DNA of 13,111 nucleotides, taken from a bacterium. GTDB taxonomy: Bacteria > Planctomycetota > J058 > JAJDCP01. The DNA lies in contig JAUIEM010000284.1 in the NCBI GenBank assembly GCA_030428695.1, positions 1 through 13,111 on the forward strand. The letters run 5' to 3'. Of the stretch, positions 1 through 8,110 are shown in pieces. The notes under the pieces were generated by a model that did no database searches, had not been told where the DNA came from, and saw only the letters and a list, made by a program, of their open reading frames with translations. A program made the position numbers and the translations under genes. Position 1 is the first letter of the stretch, and the number at the start of each line of letters is the position of its first letter.

Positions 1-1158
<1,158 letters not shown>

Positions 1159-1172
1159 CATCCCTCCTTCGA

Positions 1173-1186
1173 CCGGCCGCGGCCGG
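1173..1186. repeat. 14-bp perfect palindrome upstream of the response-regulator gene
   Basis: CCGGCCGCGGCCGG is fully self-complementary. It lies in the 75-nt gap between the cinA stop and the regulator's ribosome-binding site. It could be an operator or a hairpin in the leader. In DNA this rich in G and C, such a palindrome also arises easily by chance. Confidence 0.3.
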
Positions 1187-1233
1187 ACGCCCGTCCACCT
1201 TGCCTGATCGGCCGAGACGCCGCAAGCCCGGTT

Positions 1234-2445
1234 CTACAGGTCCGGCAGCCCGAGGACCGCGCGCCGCAGCATGTCGAGCGCGGTCTGGCTCGCCGCCCGC
1301 CGCACCCGCGCCCGGGTTCCGCCGAAGCGGCGCTCGAGCACATAGCTGCCCGCCGCCCGCGCCAGGCCGAGGTGGACCAGACCGACGGGCTTCTCCGGCG
1401 TCGCCCCGCCCGGCCCGGCGATGCCGGTCAGCGAGACGGCGAGGTCCGCCCCGAAGGCGCGCCGGGCTCCCTCGGCCATCGCCCGGGCGACCGGCGCGCT
1501 GACCGCGCCGTGGGCGACGAGCAGCTCCTCCGGCACGCCGAGCTGCGCGCGCTTGGCCTCGTTGGCGTAGGCGACCACGCCCCCGAGCACGACCGCCGAG
1601 CTGCCGGGCACGCCGGTCAGCGCAGCGCACACCAGGCCCCCGGTGCAGGACTCGGCGCAGGCGACGCGCACGCCCCGCTCGCGGGCGCTGTCGATGACCA
1701 GCGCCGCGAGGTCGGCGTCACCGCTCTCGAGGGCGCGCGGACCGAACTCCGCCAGGATCTTCGCCCGCGCCTCGGCGAGAGCCTCGGCCCTGCGGGAGCG
1801 CAGGCGGACGCGGATCCGGGCGCCGCCGGAGACGGTTCCGACGCGCACATCCTCCGGCAGCCCCAGCGCAGCGATGCGCTCGTCGAGGAGGGACTCGGAC
1901 ACGCCGACGATCGCGAGGGTCGCCTCGGGCATCGGGTCGCGGGCGGGGAACGGCCGCCCCTCGGAGACCATCGCCCGCAGCTCGGACGGCACCCCGGGGA
2001 AGACGTAGACCTCGCTGCCGCCGATGCTCGCGACGAAACCGGGCGCCGTCCCGTTCGGGTTGGCGAGGGGCCGCGCCCCTTCCGGCCGGTAGACCTGGCG
2101 CCGGTTGCTCTCCGGCATCGTCCGGCCGTGGGCCTCGTAGCGCGCGCGCAGCGCCTCGAGCTGGACCTCGTCGAGGGCGAGGGGCACGCCCGCCACCCGG
2201 GCGACGGCCTCGCGGGTGCGGTCGTCCCGGGTCGGGCCGAGGCCGCCGGTGACGACGATCAGCCCCGCCCGCCCGACCGCCTCGGACAGCGCCCCGGCGA
2301 TCGCGTCCTCGTCGTCGGACACGACGCAGACGCGGGCGACCAGCCAGCCCAGACGGCGCAGCTCGGTCGCGAGGAAGGCGGAGTTGGTGTCGGTGACGGC
2401 GCCGGCGAGCAGCTCGTCGCCGGTCGCGATGATCTCGGCGCGCAC
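1234..2445 (-). CDS. cinA: CinA: NMN amidohydrolase / COG1058 nucleotide-binding domain fusion
   Basis: This is a 403-residue, full-length CinA. The N-terminal part (about 1-170) is the MoCF-type COG1058 domain: TGDELLAG (8-15), DTNSAFLA (19-26), TGGLGPTRDD (66-75) and FPGVPSEL (149-156). The C-terminal part (about 245-403) is the PncC-type nicotinamide-mononucleotide deamidase: ACAESCTGG (262-270), VAYANEAK (291-298) and TGIAGPGG (340-347). The family converts NMN to nicotinate mononucleotide in pyridine-nucleotide recycling, and the N-terminal domain has been linked to ADP-ribose hydrolysis. The start is taken as GTG at 2445, with GGGGG 7 nt upstream. A TTG at 2451 in the same frame is the alternative. 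The GTG begins only 2 nt after the stop of the upstream argG-like gene, so translation is probably coupled. No truncation or frameshift is seen. Confidence 0.93.
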   Translation of the reverse strand: MRAEIIATGDELLAGAVTDTNSAFLATELRRLGWLVARVCVVSDDEDAIAGALSEAVGRAGLIVVTGGLGPTRDDRTREAVARVAGVPLALDEVQLEALRARYEAHGRTMPESNRRQVYRPEGARPLANPNGTAPGFVASIGGSEVYVFPGVPSELRAMVSEGRPFPARDPMPEATLAIVGVSESLLDERIAALGLPEDVRVGTVSGGARIRVRLRSRRAEALAEARAKILAEFGPRALESGDADLAALVIDSARERGVRVACAESCTGGLVCAALTGVPGSSAVVLGGVVAYANEAKRAQLGVPEELLVAHGAVSAPVARAMAEGARRAFGADLAVSLTGIAGPGGATPEKPVGLVHLGLARAAGSYVLERRFGGTRARVRRAASQTALDMLRRAVLGLPDL

Positions 2446-2447
2446 GC

Positions 2448-3647
2448 TCAATCCCCCAGCCAGTGGGCGGTCTCCGATTCCCGGGAGAAGGCGAGCAGGT
2501 CGAGGAAGCCCTTGGTCGCGTCCGTCGCGTGATGGCTGCGCCGCAGGTTGTCGCTGAGGGAGGGCTGGTAGCGCGAATACATCGACTGCACGCCGGTCGC
2601 CCAGCAGCGGCCACGTTGCACCTGGAGCCGCACCTTGCCGGTGACCCGGCGCTGGCTGGTCGCGAAGAAGCTGTCGAGGCTCTTGCGCAGGAGGGAGAAC
2701 CACATCCCGTTGTAGATCACCTCCGCGTACTTCTGCGAGAGGTAGACCTGGAAGCGCCGCAGCTCGTCACCGAGCACCAGGCCCTCGAGCGCCTTGTGGG
2801 CGGTGTGCAACAGGTCGGCGGCGGGGGACTCGTAGAACTCGCGGCGTTTGACCCCGATCAGCCGGTTCTCGACGATCTCGAGCCGACCCACGCCGTGCTC
2901 GGCGCCGAGCTGGCTCAGCTTCTGCAGGATCTTGACCGGGCGCAGCTTCTGCCCGTCGATCGAGCGCGGCACCCCCTCCTCGAAGCCGATCTCGACCGAG
3001 GCACCCGCCGCCGGAGCGGTCGCCGGGTCGACGGTGAAGCAGTAGATGTCGTCGGGCGCGAGGTCCCAGGTGTTCTCGGCGCAGTGCCACTGGGTGCTGA
3101 TCCCCCACAGGTTGCGCAGGCGCACGAGGGCTTCGGAGGCCGGCTCTTCGTCGACCGGCAGGTCGTACTTCTCGGCGTAGGCGTGCTGGTCCTTGCGGGT
3201 GGTCAGGCGCGCCTCCTGCAGCGGGGACAGGATCTCGAGACCCGGGTCGAGCATCGCGACCGAGGTCGCGAAGCGCAGCTGGTCGTTGCCCTCGCGGTCG
3301 TAGCCGTGGGCGAGCTGGCGCGCGCCCTCTTCGCGGGCGATGCGGACCATCGACTCGACGATCAGCGGGCGCGCGAGGGCGTTGGCGAGATGGGAGCCGG
3401 AGACCGAGATCGCCCCGGCCCGCAGGGAGGGGAAGATGTACTGCTGGGCGAAGCGCTCGCGCAGGTCTTTGACCTTCGAGACGTCTGCGCCGCCCTCGAT
3501 CGCGAGCTCTGCGCGGGGCTCGAGCGATTCCTCCTGGCCGATGTTCGGGATGAACGCGATGACGCGCTTTCCCATCTTGAATTTGAGCCAGTGGACGCAG
3601 ATCGCGGTGGAGAGCAGTCCGGAATAGGCGAGGACGACGGTTTCCAT
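2448..3647 (-). CDS. Argininosuccinate synthase-like protein with degraded active site
   Basis: The 399-residue protein has the length and overall sequence of argininosuccinate synthase (ArgG), the ATP-dependent enzyme that joins citrulline and aspartate. The scaffold is well kept: ALARPLI (90-96), GNDQLRF (120-126), HGVGRLEIVENRL, KYAEVIYNGMWFS and RVTGKVRL. The catalytic motifs are not. The ATP pyrophosphatase loop SGGLDTS reads SGLLSTA (9-15). The HG(C/S)TGKGND segment reads HGYDREGND (114-122). The E after VRF is A127. The YPL segment reads SHL (85-87). The citrulline-site YSIDENLWGRS region reads LVRLRNLWGIS. This is probably a non-canonical or inactive paralogue rather than the arginine-pathway enzyme, so no symbol is given. 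ATG 3647 is chosen because family members begin a few residues before this loop. An in-frame TTG at 3734 would add 29 residues with no family match. No good ribosome-binding site is visible at 3647. cinA follows after 2 nt. Confidence 0.85.
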   Translation of the reverse strand: METVVLAYSGLLSTAICVHWLKFKMGKRVIAFIPNIGQEESLEPRAELAIEGGADVSKVKDLRERFAQQYIFPSLRAGAISVSGSHLANALARPLIVESMVRIAREEGARQLAHGYDREGNDQLRFATSVAMLDPGLEILSPLQEARLTTRKDQHAYAEKYDLPVDEEPASEALVRLRNLWGISTQWHCAENTWDLAPDDIYCFTVDPATAPAAGASVEIGFEEGVPRSIDGQKLRPVKILQKLSQLGAEHGVGRLEIVENRLIGVKRREFYESPAADLLHTAHKALEGLVLGDELRRFQVYLSQKYAEVIYNGMWFSLLRKSLDSFFATSQRRVTGKVRLQVQRGRCWATGVQSMYSRYQPSLSDNLRRSHHATDATKGFLDLLAFSRESETAHWLGD

Positions 3648-3740
3648 AGGCCGGAGGTCTGGGGCCGGCAGAGGAATCCGCCCGCCACGTTTCCAAGAAT
3701 GGTACACCGAATCGCGCCGCGCTTCATCCTCCAAATTCCA

Positions 3741-3768
3741 CGACGCTGCATCGCGTCATGCAGCGTCG
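3741..3768 (-). terminator. 10-bp hairpin straddling the tatC stop codon
   Basis: CGACGCTGCA (3741-3750) and TGCAGCGTCG (3759-3768) are perfect inverted repeats around an 8-nt loop. The tatC TGA is in the loop, and the upstream arm is the last codons of tatC. On the minus strand it is followed by TGGAATTTGG, which has no proper T-run. It may therefore be a weak or Rho-assisted terminator, or a 3' stability element, rather than a classical intrinsic terminator. It separates tatC from the argG-like gene. Confidence 0.5.
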
Positions 3769-4886
3769 GACGCCTCTTCGGGGGCTGTCACGGGTTTTCC
3801 GAACAGCTGCACGAGCACGATGCCGATCTCGTACAGGAGCACCATCGGCACCGCCATCAGCACCTGGGTGATCGGATCGGGCGGCGTCAGCACCGCCGAC
3901 AGGACGAAGGCGAGCAGGATGAGATAGCGCCGGCCCTTGCGCAGCCGGGGCGGATCGACCAGGCCGATCTTGCCGAGGAAGAGCAGGATCAAGGGGAGCT
4001 GGAACACCAGGCCGAGGAAGACGGTCAGGAGGATGAACAGCGAGAGGTAGTCCGACAGCGTGATGCCGAGGGCGAGGTACGACGGATCGCCGTAGGTCGC
4101 CATATAGCTCAGGCCGATCGGGATCAGGATGAAGTAGCCGAACAGCGCGCCGCCGACGAACAGGAAGAAGCTCGCCGGCGCGAAGATCACCACGTAGCGG
4201 CTCTCGTGCGCGTACAGGCCCGCGGCGACAAAGCTCCACAGCTCGCGCCCGGCGAGGGGCGAGGCGAAGAAGATCGCCAGGATCAGGGCGACCTTGAAGT
4301 GCGACAGGAAAGACTCGGGATAGCGCAGGACCCGCAGCTTCGGGTCGACCTCGAGCACCTTCTCCTCGCTCTCGGGCAGGCGCGCACGCAGCCCCTGCGC
4401 GACCTCCTGCTCGAAGGTGCGCACCGCGGTCCGCCAGCGATCGAGGGCGGAGATCAGGCCGGGCAGCGCGGTCGAGTCGGCGCCCGCCTGATAGCTCGCG
4501 AGCGCCCGCTCGAAGGCCTGGGCCGCCGCCGTCGCGCTGTCGGCGAGCACCTGGCCACGGACCACCTCGGCCCGGACCGCGTCGAGGGCCTCGGCGGGCA
4601 GCTCGGCCTCGGCCGTCTGGAGCCGCTCACGGGCGTTGGAGAGGGCCGCGAAAACCTCTTCGACCTCCGGGGCCGCCGTCGCGAAGCGGCGCTCGAAGGC
4701 CTCTCCGCGCAGCCGCCCGCTGATCGTCTCGATCGCGGACACGTGCGGCTGGACGACCAGGGTCATCAGCTCGGCCTGGAACCAGAACGCGACGACGAAG
4801 GCGGCGAGAATCCAGAGGAGCGCGCGCAGGATGCGCATACGCAGCTCTTCGAGGTGCTGGCCGATGGTCAGCTTGCGGGAGTCCAT
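3756..4886 (-). CDS. tatC: Sec-independent protein translocase TatC with enlarged first periplasmic loop
   Basis: TatC is the inner-membrane subunit that recognises twin-arginine signal peptides and exports folded proteins. The conserved parts are present: HLEELRMRI (11-19) before TM1 (about 20-42), PESFLSHFKVAL (190-201), LYAHES with the signal-peptide-site Glu (224-229), LTPPDPITQ (333-341), and six hydrophobic segments in all. Length is 376 residues against about 250 usually. The excess is a single block between TM1 and TM2: the first external loop runs from about 44 to 190, some 115-120 residues longer than in E. coli. The insert is rich in A, E, R, Q and L and looks helical. ATG 4886 has AGGAG 4 nt upstream, and a sigma-70-type promoter lies just before it. 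No tatA or tatB is adjacent. The 3' end overlaps a hairpin. Confidence 0.95.
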   Translation of the reverse strand: MDSRKLTIGQHLEELRMRILRALLWILAAFVVAFWFQAELMTLVVQPHVSAIETISGRLRGEAFERRFATAAPEVEEVFAALSNARERLQTAEAELPAEALDAVRAEVVRGQVLADSATAAAQAFERALASYQAGADSTALPGLISALDRWRTAVRTFEQEVAQGLRARLPESEEKVLEVDPKLRVLRYPESFLSHFKVALILAIFFASPLAGRELWSFVAAGLYAHESRYVVIFAPASFFLFVGGALFGYFILIPIGLSYMATYGDPSYLALGITLSDYLSLFILLTVFLGLVFQLPLILLFLGKIGLVDPPRLRKGRRYLILLAFVLSAVLTPPDPITQVLMAVPMVLLYEIGIVLVQLFGKPVTAPEEASDAA

Positions 4887-4919
4887 GGATCTCCTGTGCG
4901 CGGCCGTCGAGGGCTCCCG

Positions 4920-4948
4920 AGCTTACGCCTGGGGCCGGGTAGCGTCAA
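4920..4948 (-). promoter_or_regulatory. Sigma-70-type promoter of tatC
   Basis: On the minus strand, TTGACG (4948-4943) and TAAGCT (4925-4920) are separated by exactly 17 nt. Transcription would start near 4913, giving a leader of about 26 nt that contains the tatC ribosome-binding site. The -35 side, TTGACGCTACCCG, is nearly the same as in the rho promoter. Confidence 0.75.
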
Positions 4949-5130
4949 GGGGATGCGGGCCGCCGGGGAAGCGGGCGGTCGCGCACGGCGACCCGACATC
5001 CTCCGAAGGTCCGTTCGAGGCACCGGGATCCCCTGCTGCGACCCGGACACTGCCGATCCCGGGCGTTCCACGGCGCTCGCCCTTCGCGACGAGTCGCAGC
5101 GACCGGGATGCTCCTGCCGCCCGATGCGAA
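4949..5130. other. Non-coding spacer between the BRCT operon terminator and the tatC promoter
   Basis: About 180 nt with no convincing gene. The minus-strand open frame across it overlaps both the terminator hairpin and the promoter, and its residues look random and rich in Arg, Pro and Ser. Short CCGGGAT-like words recur in both orientations, with no regular spacing that could be established. Confidence 0.5.
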
Positions 5131-5150
5131 GACCCCGCCGGAGCGGGGTC
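5131..5150 (-). terminator. Terminator hairpin with UNCG-type tetraloop after the BRCT operon
   Basis: GACCCCGC (5131-5138) and GCGGGGTC (5143-5150) form a perfect 8-bp GC-rich stem. Read on the minus strand, the loop is TCCG closed by C-G, an exceptionally stable UNCG-type tetraloop, followed by TTCGCATC. It starts 24 nt after the stop of the second BRCT-like gene. The T-run is poor, so termination strength is uncertain. Confidence 0.6.
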
Positions 5151-5174
5151 GTGGTCACGGCCTGGAGGTCGCGC

Positions 5175-6611
5175 TCAGCGGCGCAGGAACTTGAGCAGGT
5201 CGCGCTCGCGCATGATGTTGATCCCGAACTGGAGAGCGGTCTCGAACGCGGTCGATTCCTCGGCGCGCTCGATCGCGATCACGAAGTCGGTCTCGATCGT
5301 GACCTCGTCCTCGACGCGGCCCCCGATCTCCTGGATCTTCAGGGTCAGCTCACGCATGCTGTAGTGCGGGTTGGTCAGGTTCTCCCCGACGAACACGAAC
5401 ACCGGCTCCTCCTCGGGATCGAAGAACGGGCTGCGGATGCGGTCGCCCTTGATGATCGGGTTGAGGTAGCGCGGCAGCTCGATCTTCTCCTGCAGCTCGG
5501 GGTCGTAGATCGTGTACCCCTCGATGATGCTCGCCTGGCTGCGGTCGTCGTGCACCTCGCGGATCTCGACCATGCCCTTGACCTGCTTCCGGCCGCCCTT
5601 GAGGATCGAGAAGACCTCGAACTTCATGCCGGGCCGGGCGCCGTGGTTGTGGCCGAGGTCGACCCAGGCGTAGCCGAGCGACTCGTCGACGTGGATCACC
5701 TCGCCGTCGGCCGCGGTCTCGCTCTGCGTCTTCTGCCGCTTGCGCAGGAGGTCGGCGATGCGGGAGCTCAGGACGGCGATCTGGGCCTGGATGTCGGCCT
5801 GCTCGCGGACCGCCTTGGCCTTCTCCTCGCCGAGCTGCTCGCGGTAGCCGGCGAGCTCGGTGCCCAGGTTGGCGATCGTGACGTTGCGCGAGCTGATCTC
5901 GTTGGTGTACTCGCGCTCGAGATCCTTCAGCCGCTCGCGGAAGTCGTCGATCGAGTCGCGGTCGGTCTGGATCAGAGCCTGGTTGTTCGTGATGTGGTCG
6001 TGGGCGACCTGGTACATGTTCCCGCGCTCATCGCGCCGCTCGTTGAGGAACTTCGTGCAGGCGCGGATGATCTCGACCATGTCCTTGTGGAGGTTCCGGG
6101 TGTGCGCGTAGTACGGCGTCTGCGTCTCCTCGTCGACCTTGACCTCGAGGTTGAGGTTGTACTGCGACAGCGCGGACTCTTCCTGGGCCGCCTGGGCGAC
6201 GAAGCCCGGGAAGGTCTGCTCGTAGCCCGGGCCGAGCTCGATGTTCTCGCTCGCCGCCCACTCGCGGAGCCGACCGGGTGCGCCGTCCCGACCCCACTCG
6301 TCCTCCGTGACCAGCGCGGTCAGCATCGCCATGTCGGGGATGTACCGCGTCCCGTACGCGGGATCGAAGGACATCACCTCATGCAGGCTGCCGCCGAGCG
6401 CCTTGCGCATCTCGGCGATCTCGCGGCGCTTGATACGGAAGTCCTTCTCCGCATTCTCCAGCGCCTGCTCGGCTTCACGCAGCTCGACCCGCGCGCCCTT
6501 CTTCTCCTCTTCTACATCGTTGTAGAGCTGGTAGGCCAGCAAGGCACAAGCGAAGAAGATCAGGATCGAGGCGATCAATGGGCCGAGGCCCGTTCCCCTG
6601 CGATGACGCAT
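5175..6611 (-). CDS. Membrane-anchored coiled-coil protein with beta-barrel-like and BRCT-like C-terminal domains (second of tandem pair)
   Basis: A protein of 478 residues and unknown function. A short basic N-terminus (MRHRR) precedes one hydrophobic segment (about 9-30), predicting N-in, C-out orientation. Residues 31-72 and about 215-297 are charged, heptad-like coiled coil, with a less regular helical region between. Residues about 303-362 (YAWVDLGHNHGARPGMKFEV, then KGMVEIREV) resemble the small beta-barrel repeats of extracytoplasmic proteins such as MreC or FlgT. Residues about 402-478 have the pattern of a BRCT domain: VFVFVGENL, IGGRVEDEV, TDFVIAI, ALQFGINIMRERDLLKFL. The upstream neighbour shares the whole layout. 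ATG 6611 is chosen over an in-frame GTG at 6617 because GGAG lies 7 nt before it. That ribosome-binding site abuts the stop of the upstream gene, leaving an 11-nt gap, so translation is likely coupled. The gene is real with high confidence; the domain names are by-eye assignments. Confidence 0.85.
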   Translation of the reverse strand: MRHRRGTGLGPLIASILIFFACALLAYQLYNDVEEEKKGARVELREAEQALENAEKDFRIKRREIAEMRKALGGSLHEVMSFDPAYGTRYIPDMAMLTALVTEDEWGRDGAPGRLREWAASENIELGPGYEQTFPGFVAQAAQEESALSQYNLNLEVKVDEETQTPYYAHTRNLHKDMVEIIRACTKFLNERRDERGNMYQVAHDHITNNQALIQTDRDSIDDFRERLKDLEREYTNEISSRNVTIANLGTELAGYREQLGEEKAKAVREQADIQAQIAVLSSRIADLLRKRQKTQSETAADGEVIHVDESLGYAWVDLGHNHGARPGMKFEVFSILKGGRKQVKGMVEIREVHDDRSQASIIEGYTIYDPELQEKIELPRYLNPIIKGDRIRSPFFDPEEEPVFVFVGENLTNPHYSMRELTLKIQEIGGRVEDEVTIETDFVIAIERAEESTAFETALQFGINIMRERDLLKFLRR

Positions 6612-6622
6612 GTGCACTCTCC

Positions 6623-7969
6623 CTACGGCTCGATGAACTTGTAGATGTCATCTTCGTCGATGAACGTGATACCGAACTGCGCGGCGCGCTGATAGCCGTC
6701 GTCGTTCTCCGGCTTGAGCCGGGTGATGACGAAGTCGGTGCGGGCCGAGACCTGGTTCTCGAGGATCCCGCCCGCGCGACGGATCATGCGGTCGATCTTG
6801 TCGATGCCGTCGGTCGCCGTGCGGTAGAGCGGATTCTTGAAGTCCTCGCCGACGAACACGAACACCGGGCGCCGGCTCGGGCTGTAGAACGGCGTGCGGA
6901 CCAGGTCGCCCTGGACGATCGGCTCGTACTCCTCGGGCAGCGTGTGCCACTGCCCGGTCTCGTAGTCGCGCATCCGGACGCCCGGGATGATGATGCACTG
7001 GGCCTGGGACTCGTCCATGCGCTGGACCTCGATCAGGCCCTTGATGTGGCGCCGCCCGCCTCTGGCGAAGGCGAACACCTCGAAGCGCTGCCCGAGCCGC
7101 AGCCCGTGGCGCGACCCGAGGTCGATCCAGACCTTGCCGAGGACCAGGTCGGAGTGGTCGATCCGGCCCTGGGGCTCGAGGTCGGCGATGGTCGTCAGCT
7201 CGCGTTCGATCAGCACGCGGATCGAGTCGGCCTTGAACGACAGCGCGGTCTTCAGGCTGCTCAGCGCGCGCTGATTGTCGCGCTCGGCCCGGCGGATATC
7301 GCGCTTCTCGGCCTCGATGTCCTTGCGCAGGTCGGAGATGCGGTTGTCGAGATCGCGGGTCTCGCTGCCGATGCGCGCGGTCCAGTTGTCCGCCTGGGTC
7401 TGGATCTCCTCGCGCAACGACTTGAGGCGCTGCTGGGTCTCGACCCGCTGCGCTTCGAGCTTGTCGCCGAGCTCGGTGACGCCCTCGACGACGAGGTCGG
7501 CCTGGCGCACCTGGAACAGCAGGTGCGCGGCCTCGACCGTCAGCAGATGGTTCATCTGCCGCAGGTCCTCGTACTCGCCGTAGGAGTACTCGAGACCCTC
7601 GTAGGGGTTCGTTCCCCCGAGCGCCGCGATGACGTTCGGCGGCAGCGTCTCGTCGTTCAGGATCATCTTGAAGCCGGGGACGTCGTCGATCTGGTCCTTG
7701 AAGACCTTCTTCCACTCGCCCTCGTCGTTGCTCGAGAAGGGCTGTCCGCGCCGATCGCGACCGGTGAGGATCGCGCGCAGGCGGGTCGACTCCTCGAGCA
7801 GGTCGGCCTGCTGACCTTCGATCAGCGTCCGCTCGATGTCGAGCCCTTCGGCCTTCGCGGTCAGGCGTGCGTGCTCCGACGAGTAGTGGAGGGTCACCAG
7901 CAGGGAGCCGATGGTCAGCGTGACGAAGACCACAGTGGGGATCGTCATGTCCAGCTTTTTCTTGGCCAT
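6623..7969 (-). CDS. Membrane-anchored coiled-coil protein with beta-barrel-like and BRCT-like C-terminal domains (first of tandem pair)
   Basis: A protein of 448 residues and unknown function, paralogous to the next gene. MAKKK then a hydrophobic segment (about 9-29) predicts a single-pass, N-in anchor. Coiled-coil-like stretches occupy about 31-66 and 145-265, with a G/P/Y-containing region between. Residues about 268-328 (VWIDLGSRHGLRLGQRFEVF, then KGLIEVQRM) match the beta-barrel-like region of the partner. Residues about 368-448 match its BRCT-like end: VFVFVGEDFKNPLY, AGGILENQV, TDFVIT, AAQFGITFIDEDDIYKFI, with about five extra residues before the GG turn. ATG 7969 has GGAG 5 nt upstream; an in-frame GTG at 7975 is less likely. 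This is the first gene of a two-gene operon facing away from rho. A divergent regulatory region with four GTCA repeats lies upstream. An obvious -35/-10 pair with normal spacing was not found. Confidence 0.85.
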   Translation of the reverse strand: MAKKKLDMTIPTVVFVTLTIGSLLVTLHYSSEHARLTAKAEGLDIERTLIEGQQADLLEESTRLRAILTGRDRRGQPFSSNDEGEWKKVFKDQIDDVPGFKMILNDETLPPNVIAALGGTNPYEGLEYSYGEYEDLRQMNHLLTVEAAHLLFQVRQADLVVEGVTELGDKLEAQRVETQQRLKSLREEIQTQADNWTARIGSETRDLDNRISDLRKDIEAEKRDIRRAERDNQRALSSLKTALSFKADSIRVLIERELTTIADLEPQGRIDHSDLVLGKVWIDLGSRHGLRLGQRFEVFAFARGGRRHIKGLIEVQRMDESQAQCIIIPGVRMRDYETGQWHTLPEEYEPIVQGDLVRTPFYSPSRRPVFVFVGEDFKNPLYRTATDGIDKIDRMIRRAGGILENQVSARTDFVITRLKPENDDGYQRAAQFGITFIDEDDIYKFIEP

Positions 7970-8017
7970 ACCCACTCCGATTGCGTGCGATCTGGGGGCG
8001 ATTTTTGAGGCTACATT

Positions 8018-8057
8018 GTCACTCGGAGTGTCATCCTCGTGTCACCCCGCGGGTCAC
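8018..8057. repeat. Four helically phased GTCA(C/T) direct repeats
   Basis: GTCAC at 8018, GTCAT at 8030, GTCAC at 8041 and GTCAC at 8053 lie in the same orientation at steps of 12, 11 and 12 bp, close to one DNA turn. They sit 50-90 bp upstream of the first BRCT-like gene and about 55 bp before the rho -35 element. They could be binding sites for a regulator, most plausibly of the minus-strand operon. On the minus strand the second unit reads ATGACA, but the best -10 after it (TAGCCT) is only 15 nt away. Confidence 0.45.
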
Positions 8058-8110
8058 GCGGACCGGTTTCCGCACCCTCCTTCCACGCGCCCCCGCGCCC
8101 GAAGTTTTGC

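Noticed and set aside
3699..3722. Promoter with TACCAT as -10 upstream of the argG-like gene
   Set aside because: No -35 resembling TTGACA at 16-18 nt; too weak to list as a feature.
3648..3734. 29-residue extension of the argG-like protein from TTG 3734
   Set aside because: Family members start a few residues before the ATP loop. The TTG overlaps a GGAGG-like run instead of following one.
4868..5158. 96-codon minus-strand frame in the tatC upstream region
   Set aside because: It contains the terminator hairpin and the tatC promoter and has unstructured Arg/Pro-rich content.
2463..6644. 1393-codon open frame on the plus strand
   Set aside because: It is antisense to the argG-like gene, tatC and a BRCT-like gene, and crosses a promoter and two hairpins. 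The translation is rich in Asp, Leu, Val and Arg without domains.
8001..8045. Sigma-70 promoter for the BRCT operon
   Set aside because: ATGACA with TAGCCT gives a 15-nt spacer, and GTGACA with GACAAT gives 19; neither is convincing.
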